In this document: piece after piece, positions 55,813 through 64,000 of the stretch
Layout: each line of letters opens with the position of its first letter
How positions within the stretch are numbered: position 1 is the first letter of the stretch
Assembly: GCA_964035575.1 (NCBI GenBank)
Contig: OZ037923.1
Span: 930,001 to 994,000, forward strand
Direction of reading: 5' to 3'
DNA length: 64,000 nt
DNA from: Rhynchopus sp. YZ270_cl-10
Taxonomy: Eukaryota; Euglenozoa; Diplonemea; Diplonemida; Diplonemidae
Program-made: the position numbers and the translations under genes
Notes under the pieces: generated by a model
What the model was told of the DNA's origin: nothing
What the model saw: only the letters and a program-made list of their open reading frames with translations
Database searches by the model: none

Positions 55813-55888
55813 CACATCACAATACAGGCTGTATTGGTGTATTATGTTACTATGATGGGGCAAATGTATCACAGTACAGCCCACCCAG
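55813..55888. mobile_element. Partial palindromic hAT-like family copy
   Basis: CACATCACAATACAG through CAGTACAGCCCACC matches the right half of the 28375 and 43150 copies. The left half is missing. Confidence 0.55.
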
Positions 55889-55932
55889 TCAAAGGGGAGT
55901 TTGAAAGGGTTTTTTATGACATTTTTGAGTCA

Positions 55933-56165
55933 GTCCATAAAAAACCCCCACCTAAAAGGGAACCTTTTGTACTCATGTGTAAATGAAATAACTTCCACTC
56001 GGATTTTTTTGCTCGATTTTTGCTTCTTTGAACTCAGAAACGTCAATTCTGAGTTCAAAAAAAAGAGCAAAAATCGAGCAAAAAAAAAAAAAATACAAAT
56101 AAAAGTTATTTCATTTGCAAAATAATTACAAAAAAAGGATTGCCTTTTAGGTAGGGTTTATGGAC
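55933..56165. mobile_element. Nested-hairpin TIR element (233 bp)
   Basis: Outer ends GTCCATAAAAAACCCCCACC and GGTAGGGTTTATGGAC are inverted. An inner pair (AAATGAAATAACTT and AAGTTATTTCATTT) and a central hairpin (TTGAACTCAGAA / TTCTGAGTTCAA) follow. No target duplication found. Confidence 0.65.
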
Positions 56166-56705
56166 CCATATATTTTTGCTTTTGTCATTTTTTATTTGTT
56201 TTTTTGTTGTGCAGCCAAAGGGGGCATTTTTTTTTTTTTTTTTTTTTTTGTATAAGGTCTGGTTGATGCCTTGGGTTGACAGTGCACAGACTCTCTTCGC
56301 ATGAAGGGGGAAAAAAACATCAATTTCATATACTTTCCATACAATGAGAAAGCACACAAAAGGACGTTCAAAATGATACGCCCTAGAAGGAAAAAAAAAA
56401 GAAGCTGAAGATAAAGATAAAGAGTTTCGTGCACACACATATACACACATTTGAGGCCATATTCTGCGCAAGAAATTACCCCCCTATTAGTTATCAAACA
56501 CACAAAGTGGGCTGTACACATTCCGTTCAGGCGTTACCCACTCTAACTCTGTTGTCAGACATATACACACTATCTAAAGGAACAAAGGAGTGAGGAACGA
56601 GAGGAGCCGGTGGGGGGGGGGGCGATACAAAACCACCACCACTCACTCTCTGAGCAAGTAACATTGAATACAACGTTACAAAAAATAAAGGGGTAAGTAG
56701 TAGCC

Positions 56706-56786
56706 TAGTACCCAAGTTTCTAGTACCCATTTAGGATAATACCCACCGGGTATTATCCTAAATGGGTACAACAAACTTGGGTACTA
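56706..56786. mobile_element. Hairpin MITE, TAGTACCCAAGTTT ends (81 bp)
   Basis: TAGTACCCAAGTTT and AAACTTGGGTACTA bound a second stem, TACCCATTTAGGATAATACCC and its inverse. A related decayed hairpin (AATACCCAGT...) is at 55139-55190. Confidence 0.75.
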
Positions 56787-57376
56787 AGTGACTTTTCCCA
56801 AAATAAAAGTTTATAAGATGAACCTAAACCTCGGTGCTTAGTCACCTTACAAAAAAAAAGACACGGTTGGTTGAAAAAATTACCAAAAAAAACCCCCCTC
56901 CTTTTTTGAAAGAAAAATCGTGCATCCCCTCTGGGGGGTTGACTTAGAAAAGCCTCGTCACGAGGTGAAGCCTGTCTTCACATGGCATCACAAAAAAATC
57001 CATGCGTTACAAAAATTTAGTTTTCATATACTTTCAAATGAAAGAAGAGAAAGTACAAACGGACGTTCTGTACAGATACGCCGAATCGTTTTTTTTATTT
57101 GATTTGTTGCAAAAAAAAACAAGGAATTGCACCTCACAGGATGCGTCATCTTAGGAAGGTGTGTAAAGAAGAATAAAAGAAGGGGGAAAAAGAACATTTG
57201 GTCAGGTGTGATTCTAAGCCTTCTCACACTGCTTAGCTCTCTAAAGGGGTTCAAGAAAGGGAAAAAAACGGATGGAATAGAAAAAGAAAAAAAAATTGTT
57301 GTCTTTACTTTCGCAGGAAGCTGATGGGTTTGTTTGTTTGTGTCGACAACGCTATCGCCTGAGTGCGCACCTTTTG

Positions 57377-57652
57377 TAGTGGTGGGCTGTATTGTGATAC
57401 ATTACCCCATCATAAATATCATAATTGGTACTCCTGATAACCCCATTTTGCGTACTTGTTGCGCACTTGTTGCGCACTTTGTGCACGAAAAAAAAAAAAA
57501 ATACAGGAATACCCTATAATATTATTGCGTAGTTGTTGCGTACTTGGTATTTTTTATTTCAGGAGCACCAATAATACATCAATACAACTGTATTGTGATG
57601 TGTATTATGTTATTTATGATAGGGCAATGTATCACAATACAGCCCACCACTA
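57377..57652. mobile_element. hAT-like palindromic element with nested TGG element
   Basis: Ends TAGTGGTGGGCTGTATTGTG and CACAATACAGCCCACCACTA are inverted. Flanks CACCTTTTG and CACCTTTGG match at 8 of 9 positions. The element is split by the TGG...CCA element 57426-57570, so it is the older of the two. Confidence 0.7.
57426..57570. mobile_element. TGG...CCA element nested in a hAT-like palindrome, TSD ATAAT (145 bp)
   Basis: TGGTACTCCTGATAACCCC and TTTCAGGAGCACCA are inverted, with ATAAT on both sides. GTACTTGTTGCGCACTT-type repeats are inside. A truncated relative (left end only) is at 40528-40590. Confidence 0.88.
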
Positions 57653-58595
57653 CACCTTTGGGGTAGGGGGTAACTAGCGTCGACTAAAAAGGAAAAAAAA
57701 AAAAAAAATATCACCACCTCTAACGAGATGGGTTCTACTGTCAAAACAAGGGTCTCTTTACTCATGTACCTCACCCGAAGACGTTTTTTTTTTAAAAAAA
57801 ATTCTTTCTGTGGTCCATTTGTTAGCTGCAGCAGAAATTAGAGCTGTACTTTCTTCAGTAGTTTCTTCATAGAATCGGCGCAGAGTTAAACAAAAAGGGG
57901 AAGCAAAAAGCAAAACGTTTGTGAGATGAGTTTGGTTTGGTTTGTTTTGTTGTTGTCTTTTTTTGTTTTTATTTTTTGTGTACAGGCACTTTCCGTTTTC
58001 CGTACACTTATCTAGCTCAGCCGATCAATGAATCGGGACCATATTGATACAGCCACTAAGAGGGGAGGCAACACATCTTACACTGAATCACACTCACGTT
58101 GCAGAAGACATCGGCCTCAAACAGAAAAGCCGAGCACGTTAATACAGAATGTACGTTTCAACTTCTTTCAAAAAAAAAAAATCCTTACCTCCGCTCTGGC
58201 AGCTTTTTGCTGGGCTGGAAACGGAGGAGGGGGGGGAAGAGAGAAAAGGTTAATTATGAATATACTTCTGCCAGCATTCACATCTTTTCCACAAAGAAAA
58301 AAACAAAGGGGGAAAAAGTCTAGTCGAAAAAGAAAAGTACTCCGATACAATGAATTTAACATGAGTATTTTTGTTTTGTTTTCGTGAAAAAAAATTGGCA
58401 TTAGAGAGTGTAGACACCCGAGGATATCTTCACAACACAACAAAAAAATTGCCCTCTTTTATTTGATGGTCACTGTAAACCAGATTGGTGTGCAGTTTTT
58501 TTCATAAAATTCTGCCCATATCTAGCAAAAAGGTGGTATAAGATGATTCCCTTCTTGTTGTCCCTTTCCCCACCCCCCCTTCCAGCCTCACGCTG

Positions 58596-58824
58596 CACGA
58601 CGGTGATGTACAGTACATTACAAGTGAAGTTACTTGTAACGTTACAAGTGAAAAACCGTTACAAGTGAGTTACAAGTGAGTTACAAGTGGGATACATGAA
58701 TTACAGGCAAAATCAGGTTGTAACTGGTGGGTTACAAGTGAGTTACAAGTGAGTTACATGTAACAAAAGTTACATGTAACTCACTTGTAACTCCACTTGT
58801 AACACCCGTTACATCACCGTCGTG
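58596..58824. mobile_element. CACGACGG-terminal hairpin element, copy 2 (229 bp)
   Basis: This is almost identical to 12116-12332, with one extra CTCCACTTGTAA-type unit near the right end. It is flanked on both sides by TG. It ends 32 bp past the stop codon of the 58857-59144 gene, so its insertion may have changed the 3' region of that gene. Confidence 0.8.
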
Positions 58825-58856
58825 TGTGGGACACACCCTATAGATTACAAAAACGT

Positions 58857-59144
58857 CTATTTTGCTTCTTCTTTGTCATGACTGCTTTCGGTTGATAAGG
58901 TGGTGCTGTCGACGTTGTCCATGTGGTCAATCTTGGAAGGGCTGACGACATAGTCCGGCAGGCAAGGACGCTTTCCGCTTTTCCATTCCAACTCTCCATC
59001 AAAATCGCAAAAATGGCAAAGATCCCCTCCACTGTTATTCGCATCTGTGTTCACCCCACTGCTCCCGTTCACAGACGACTTTGCTTTGACAACCGGTCTG
59101 CACACCCCTCTTTCACGCGGCTCTGAACTACTGCAAGCACCCAT
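58857..59144 (-). CDS. Small acylated-type protein (MGACSSS N-terminus), 95 aa
   Basis: The frame starts MGACSSSEPRERGVC and ends at TAG. Gly2 followed by Ser at positions 5-7 matches the established N-myristoylation pattern MGxxxS, and Cys4 next to it is a typical palmitoylation site. Membrane anchoring through dual acylation is therefore the best inference. The middle carries a compact Cys cluster (about 42-60, DLCHFCDFDGELEWKSGKRPC) that could bind a metal or form a knuckle. The tail is acidic and Ser/Thr-rich with no transmembrane segment. On the minus strand the sequence TTTTTTTTATTCTCAG lies three nucleotides before the ATG, an unusually clean splice-acceptor-like context, so the mature leader would be very short. 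A CAC-terminal inverted-repeat element (58596-58824) ends only 32 bp past the stop codon. I do not recognise the family, but length, composition and context support a real gene. Confidence 0.75.
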   Translation of the reverse strand: MGACSSSEPRERGVCRPVVKAKSSVNGSSGVNTDANNSGGDLCHFCDFDGELEWKSGKRPCLPDYVVSPSKIDHMDNVDSTTLSTESSHDKEEAK

Positions 59145-59147
59145 ATT

Positions 59148-59167
59148 CTGAGAATAAAAAAAAGGGC
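59148..59167 (-). promoter_or_regulatory. Splice-acceptor-like site before the 58857-59144 gene
   Basis: The minus strand reads CCCTTTTTTTTATTCTCAG, then AAT, then ATG. It is the cleanest acceptor context in the window. Confidence 0.55.
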
Positions 59168-59457
59168 AGAAAGAAGCGAGGGTGAATGAAGGGTTGAAAG
59201 AGGGAGGGGGGGGAGGACCCCGCCTTTAGTATACTTTTCTTTTCTTCACAACGATGGAATAGGAGAGGACAAAAAAAAAGGGGTTAAAGTGAATCAATTG
59301 CACAAAGGGTGGGGGGTGGGTGGGTGGGTGGGGGCTTCTGTCAGGTAGGAGGTATTTTTTTTTTTTCTTCTTTTCCCGTTATGTCGACAATCGCATTGCA
59401 GTGTTGTCAGGTCCAGGTCGGGAGAGCAACGTGGGATAGTAGGGGGAGAAAAAAAAA

Positions 59458-59640
59458 AGTTGAGTTGAAACACAACAGCCCTCTCGTGAACAGTGTACCT
59501 TTGGTATGACCAGGTGTACCGTGGGGGGTGGACACCCAAACCATGCAGTCCTACAATCCATTTTCGTGGTTTACATCTGATATTGTGCTTCTCCCGCTTC
59601 CACTCATCAGATGAACGGGGATCATTGCAAATACAGAGGG
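59458..59640 (+). repeat. R5 long dispersed repeat (about 180 bp)
   Basis: Order of blocks: GTTGACTTGAAATACAA, GCCCTCTCGTGAACAGTGTA, CCTTTGGTATGACC, GGTGTACCGTGGGGGGTGGA, CACCCAAACCATGCAGTCC, GTGGTTTACATCTGATA, CATCAGATGAACGGGG. Full or partial copies: 6159-6267 (split by an element), 10475-10665, 23219-23307, 24339-24375, 26399-26522, 29757-29871, 43018-43056, 47075-47187, 48024-48097, 49241-49321, 63252-63348. Its minus-strand frames recur but are not conserved as protein. Confidence 0.85.
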
Positions 59641-59764
59641 GCATGGATCCTGTGTGGGAGAGCAACTGCTCTCCCACTTCCGTACCAATACTGGGTTAAA
59701 ATTGTTTCATATACATTCTTTTCTAACGAAAAGAAGGGTAAAAAAAAAATCTTATTTTTCATTA

Positions 59765-60456
59765 CTGGGGGGGGGCGAATAAGAGATGTGGCATCTCTTA
59801 TTAGGCGAACGGACGAGCCAGAAATAAAAAAAATTTTTTGGGGGGAAAAAAGCAAAAAGACATTTTCCATGGGTGTCCAAAGTACTTGAAGTACTTTTTT
59901 CGGATTTTTTATGGCACTTGAAGTACTTGACCCCCCCTTTTTTTTCCTCTCAAAATGACAGTCAAGTACTTGATACCCTATTTTTTTTCTCGTACTTTTT
60001 TACTTTTTTACCCTCTGGCAGAGTCTGTCAAGTACTTGTTTTCGCAAAAAAAACGTCAAGTACTTGATCAAGTACCCACTTTTTTTTGTACTTGATCAAG
60101 TACTTGATGTTTTTTTTTGTGAAAAAAGTACTTGACAGAGGGAGAACAAGTAAAAAAGTACTAGAAAAAAAAATAGGGTGTCAAGTACTTCAAGTATCAA
60201 GTATTGGGTTTTTTGGGGGATCAAGTACTTGATATACTTCAAGTACTTTGGACATCCATGATTTTCGCCGGAGGCAAAAAAAATATTTTGACCACTTTTT
60301 TGCCAGACAGGGTAAAATTTCAAAAAAAAATTTCAAGATAAAACCCTGGCGCGTGCAAAAAAAAAAAAAAAAAAATACCCCCAAAATCTCAACCTGATCT
60401 CTTATTCGGCCCTGATCTCTTATTCACCCCTGATCTCTTATTCGCCCCCCCCCCAG
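59765..60456. mobile_element. TA-flanked TIR element with G-run ends (692 bp)
   Basis: Left CTGGGGGGGGGCGAATAAGA and the right ATCTCTTATTCGCCCC...CAG end are inverted, with TA on each side. The AAGAGAT/ATCTCTTATT motif is repeated three times at the right end and once more in a hairpin at the left. Inside, 59868-60261 is a second inverted pair (GTCCAAAGTACTTGAAGTA and its complement) filled with AAGTACTT palindromes, possibly a nested element. Confidence 0.7.
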
Positions 60457-60617
60457 TAAAAGGGGTTGTTGGGGGTGGAAACAAAAAGGTGGGGGGGAAC
60501 GCTTTATTTTTCTTTCCATATTTTCTTTTTCTGAATAGGGGAAACGGGAAGGAGGGACATGGGAACGACCATAGACAAGGGCTAGACTCCTTTATAAGGA
60601 ACGGATGACTTTTTTAT

Positions 60618-61259
60618 CAGGCCCTTAGGGTGGTACTTTTTGCTGGTCAGCGGACCAGCAACCCTAGGTATTGCTGGTCCGGGTCTAAAAAAAAAAAATA
60701 ACAATAGATTTTTTTTGAGATTTTTTTTTGAGAATCCCACCAGAACAGTCGGGTGTGTCACAGATGCAGAGACCCTGGGGGCTCAAGGGTACACCGTGGG
60801 AGACCAGAACGCGCCTCAATTGATCAAACGCCGAAGGAAAAGGAAGCATGCAGCATGGCGAAATAAAAAAAGTAGCGTACCGTGCGCCTGCGGCGCAATC
60901 TTGCCAACCCACCTTCCTATGACATAGTTTGGCAGTTAAAATGTGCCATTTAAGGGATTTTTTTTGAAATGTTGGGTACCGTGGCTTCGCCTGGAACCTT
61001 TGGGTGCCATGACCGCCGCTTCTTTTATAGATGTACTGAGGTTACTGATAAGAAGGCTGACACCCACTACGGCTTGTGGTTCACCCTCCCCACCCGCCTT
61101 GCACGATTTTGTGCATCAGAGGGGAGAAAGCGCGTCACCTCCCTGGCAGGGAGTCTTTTTTTACCACTGTGTGCTTTTTCACCTGTTTTTTGCATTGACC
61201 AGCAAACCGGATTTGGACCAGCAGTTGGCGGCTACCCCCCCGACCACCCTAAGGCCCTG
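60618..61259. mobile_element. hAT-like non-autonomous element, 8-bp TSD (642 bp)
   Basis: Termini CAGGCCCTTAGGGTGGT and ACCACCCTAAGGCCCTG are inverted with one mismatch and flanked by TTTTTTAT on both sides. The subterminal repeat GCTGGTC(C) occurs at both ends. The interior carries two coding-like blocks shared with other loci: QNAPQLIKRRRKRKHAAW (also 12507-12560) and LGTVASPGTFGCHD (also 12665 and, inverted, 32640). This indicates shared ancestry with those loci. Confidence 0.85.
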
Positions 61260-61439
61260 TTTTTTATGCACAAAAAAAAAAAAAAAAAAAAGTTGAAAGT
61301 GCACACGCCTCACCGTTCATCGGCGGACGCAGGCGCAAATATAAAAAAAAATGACACTTTTTGTTCGTTAGTTCTGCTTTTTTAAAAAATGAAAACTTTG
61401 TATTAGTGTAGGCATCTGAGAATGCGCTACACTATTTTT

Positions 61440-62120
61440 CTTGCGCATCTTTCATTTTGGGTTTGTAAAAGTGTCCTCTGTGGTGTGGGAAGGAACCGAT
61501 TGTGGACAAGAAAAAAAAAACAATTTTTTTCATCGATCGCACCGGATTTTTGTGGAGTGCATCGATCTCACCAAAAAATTCGGGCTCACTCAGATATATT
61601 TTCATTTCCTCCCCTACCTTTGCAAGACAGTTTTGTCTCAAGGAGGGGGGGAAAAAAATTTCTTGAAATGTGCCAGACCCAGGCCTATTTCTAAATCCGG
61701 TCCCCGTCCCCAGATTTGGGAAAATAAATTTTTTTCCCGCACTTTTTTTCCCGCCGTCTCTACTGCGTTTTAGGTGTTCACAGGGGCTCAGAGGAGCCCG
61801 AGAAAAAATACCACGTGTCTGGATGAGACCGCTCATGCAAAATAACCAGTTTTTGGGGGAGGGAAAAAAAAGGGGGGGAGGGGTGCCGAATCCAGAACGG
61901 CCCCCCACCATCACCAAGTCCCCCTGTGGTTGAACGGGAGTACCTTGGGGAAGTGGGTTGCTGACCGCACCATCCAGGCTGTACCTCAAATTTTTTTTTG
62001 CCTGCGGCGCCATTTTTCATTTTTTGCTCGCAAAAAAGGGTTCGTTGAGTGACTCTGTGGTGTAAAAAGCTAGATTTTTACACCGTGCCCTAAATTTTTT
62101 TTGCCTGCGGCGCCATTTTT
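61440..62120. other. Unassigned sequence with weak coding patches
   Basis: Frames with fair composition (for example VECIDLTKKFGLTQIYFHF near 61555) are short and shift. Two copies of GCCTGCGGCGCCATTTTT close the block. Confidence 0.4.
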
Positions 62121-62170
62121 TTTTGTATTTTTTTTGCTCCGCAAAAAAAAATACAGTCCATCTGTTCCCA

Positions 62171-62503
62171 ATGTCTTCCCTGGTCAGCAGGGCCGAAAAT
62201 TATCTCATGGACCACACTTCGCTGAGGCGGTGCACGAACCTATGGTTCATTTTCTTTCAAGTCTGCCTCGATAAAGAAATCTCTGAAACTCATACAGAAA
62301 ACAGTGGTAGTTTTTCCGAGAGACCACAAAGTGAGGTGGGCAAACGCCACTTTCGGAGGATTACTGCAGCCCTGGCCAACCTGGAGCCCTCCATCACCCT
62401 CGTCGAGGCACAAGTACCCCCTCCGTCATTCTTCCACACTATCCGTGAGGACAATTTTGCGCTGCGTATGAGCAAGGGGCCAGCCCATATCAGCTTTGTC
62501 TAA
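62171..62503 (+). CDS. Hypothetical ORF, 110 aa, low confidence
   Basis: The frame starts MSSLVSRAENYLMDHTSLRR and ends at TAA. Unlike nearby frames it has balanced amino-acid use and no homopolymer translation. It reads as a plausible soluble helical protein (WFIFFQVCLDKEISETHT..., then a basic RHFRRITAALANLEPS helix). No motif is recognised. The next 280 bp (62504-62790) are also homopolymer-poor, and other frames there are rich in Lys, Arg and Pro. The region follows two short direct copies of a GCCTGCGGCGCCATTTTT segment (about 61997 and 62103), which belongs to a dispersed repeat. It may be a fragment carried by an unrecognised mobile element rather than a host gene. Confidence 0.35.
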   Translation: MSSLVSRAENYLMDHTSLRRCTNLWFIFFQVCLDKEISETHTENSGSFSERPQSEVGKRHFRRITAALANLEPSITLVEAQVPPPSFFHTIREDNFALRMSKGPAHISFV

Positions 62504-63251
62504 AAATCCCTCCACCCATCGCCCAAATATGGCCCAGATTGTGTTCAATTGGGTCAAATTTTCACAGCGCTTCCCAAATTTGTCATGGAGGCGGGCGCAA
62601 AGCGCAAAAAAAACCCCGAAAAAGGGCACAAAAATCACACACAAAAGACGCGAAAAGGGCGGGAAAAGGGCGGGAAAAAAACCGGTCCCCAGCCGAAAAA
62701 ACCCCGGAAAATAGGCCCGTCACGGTTCAGGCCTGGCCAGACCAATATCTCACCCCGGGAGGGGAACGGACCACCCCCTGATAGCCCCTTGGAGTTCCGC
62801 TAACCTTGTTTTCGTTACCTGACGGATGAACTCATTCGACAGACAACTAGGACGAATACGGAAAGGCAAAAACTATTCAGCACACTTTACTGAGACACGA
62901 CCACAAAACCAGGAGATCCATTCCCCTGAATGACACAGAAGGGGGGTGGGGGAGAAGGGAGGGGTGGGTGGTTCTTTGGGAAATCATTTACACTACAATA
63001 GTTTTTGAGAAAGAAAATTGGGGGAGGTAAACTTTGACAGTACCAACGTCTCTACGGACGCAGGCACTGTATCTCTATTAACCCTGTTAGTCCCGAATTT
63101 CATTTTTTTTATTTTATTTTTTTGGGGAGGAAAAGGGGAAAGGGGAAAAGGGAGGTGAAGTAACGTTGAAAATGCAGAGACAAAGTGCCTGCACAACAAC
63201 AAAAACTGCCCCGAAAAAGAAAAATGAATCTGAGAATATAAAAAAAAATAC

Positions 63252-63348
63252 CTTGACTTGAAATACAACAGCCCTCTCATGAACAGTGTACCTTTGGTAC
63301 AATGACCGGGTGTACCGTGGGGGGGTGGACACCCAAACCATGCAGTAC
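63252..63348 (+). repeat. R5 long dispersed repeat
   Basis: Copy truncated after CATGCAGTAC. Confidence 0.8.
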
Positions 63349-63732
63349 TACATATCCAATTCCCGCTTTCACTCATCAGATGGGTTCTAGATCCGCTTCG
63401 CAGTATGGGTGAGGCGATAAGAGAGTCAAATAAAAGAAAAGAATAAAGTTGAAGGTACTAACGCCTCACCGTTCAATCGGCGAATGCAGGCACTATAAAA
63501 GAAAAATGATTACGATAAACCTTTCCACATTGAGTATGTCCAGCATCTCTAATACAAAAGGTAATATATAACAGCATCCTCCCGCGGTGTGTGGCGCACA
63601 TTCGGCTCAGACGCTGGTGTCTAGTGTAGTGTCTATGCTTTCCCCGCTTTCCTGCAAAGTGGGCATGTGCTCTTCCCGGTTGCCTGTGTTTGAAAATATG
63701 GTTGACATGTATGAGACCTAGATTTTATTGTT

Positions 63733-63800
63733 GATAAATTGTTTGGAGGTAGTGTAGTTGCCTCAGGTTGTGTTGCCACAGTTGGTGCAATCTCCACTGT
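63733..63800 (-). repeat. R1 SINE-like repeat
   Basis: Full copy with one inserted base (TTTGGAGGTAGTG). Confidence 0.85.
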
Positions 63801-64000
63801 AATTCCTTCCTTCAAAACTTTCACACAGAACGCTTTTGGTTTTTTTGGGAGACACACAAAGGTGCCAGGTTCTATGATATGCGTGGAACCACCCTGCACC
63901 TGTTTTGTCATATTGTTTCCCAATACATGGAGAAACGTTTCGCACTCGAAACTAAGGAAACTTTGTACAAGGTAAAATATTTTTGAAAAGATGAAAAAAA

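Noticed and set aside
59379-59561. Recurring minus-strand frames such as WFGCPPPTVH...KVHCSREGCC
   Set aside because: They are shadows of the R5 repeat. Frame and length are not preserved between copies.

Overview
The window is eukaryotic, gene-poor and repeat-dominated. It has very frequent A/T homopolymer runs, no operon-like gene packing and no bacterial signals. I can support four host coding sequences with confidence: 5390-6019, 36418-36966, 41941-42462 and 58857-59144. All four are short, intron-free and on the minus strand. Each has a pyrimidine tract and an AG close upstream of the start codon. Genes all on one strand, acceptor-like AGs before the ATG, and a divergent 28S rRNA fragment together suggest a spliced-leader trans-splicing protist, perhaps a euglenozoan such as a diplonemid. 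That placement is an inference and not proven.

Most of the rest is nested mobile DNA. The main group is a set of thirteen small to mid-size elements (58 bp to 1.7 kb) with 5'-TGG...CCA-3' termini that are imperfect inverted repeats. Ten have a 5-bp duplication; the other three have 4-bp, 6-bp and low-information A-run flanks. They lie at 3273, 4920, 6268, 7201, 17124, 18585, 19449, 29483, 31164, 33275, 35647, 48821 and 57426. Three of them (18585-19070, 33275-34970, 35647-36342) share an 85-95 bp core that always abuts a short tandem array. In one of them the array has grown to about 27 copies of a 9-mer plus 180 perfect copies of AGTAC.

Other DNA elements with defined ends include: two hAT-like elements with 8-bp target duplications (53473-54611, 60618-61259); a hAT-like palindromic family (43150-43569, 57377-57652, and partial copies); a pogo/Tc1-like element flanked by TA that carries coding-like sequence (44095-45049); a TA-flanked element with long G-run termini (59765-60456); a 3.36-kb TA-flanked element with a 585-bp internal direct duplication (19571-22925); a 2.2-kb element with inverted ends of about 70 bp (14572-16774); and a CAC-terminal group with 2-bp duplications that ranges from 217 bp (12116, 58596) to a 3.4-kb copy (49959-53359). 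The 3.4-kb copy contains a decayed non-LTR retrotransposon (endonuclease and reverse transcriptase remnants) and a 48-copy GGGTACT array.

Under these elements is an older layer of dispersed 40-180 bp SINE-like repeats, here called R1 to R8. They recur tens of times, usually directly beside an A- or T-run. Several TIR elements sit inside them, which gives internal empty sites and a relative age order. Two rRNA fragments lie on opposite strands 31 kb apart: a 5.8S-like segment at 14081-14182 (+) and LSU domain III at 45580-45927 (-).

Region by region: 1-5 kb is repeats and small TIR elements. 5.4-6.0 kb is a secreted Cys-rich protein gene. 6-14 kb is repeats and hairpin elements. 14-17.7 kb is the 5.8S fragment and GTCAGTTAT-type elements. 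17.8-23 kb is SINE-like repeats, the 18585 element and the 3.36-kb element. 23-33 kb is mostly R-family repeats. 33-36.4 kb is the tandem-array elements. 36.4-42.5 kb is two genes around a CA-rich block. 43-46 kb is nested palindromes, the pogo-like element and the LSU fragment. 46-50 kb is repeats. 50-55 kb is the 3.4-kb element and a hAT. 55-61 kb is repeats, one gene and TIR elements. 61-64 kb is low-confidence coding and repeats. The four genes do not form an evident pathway.
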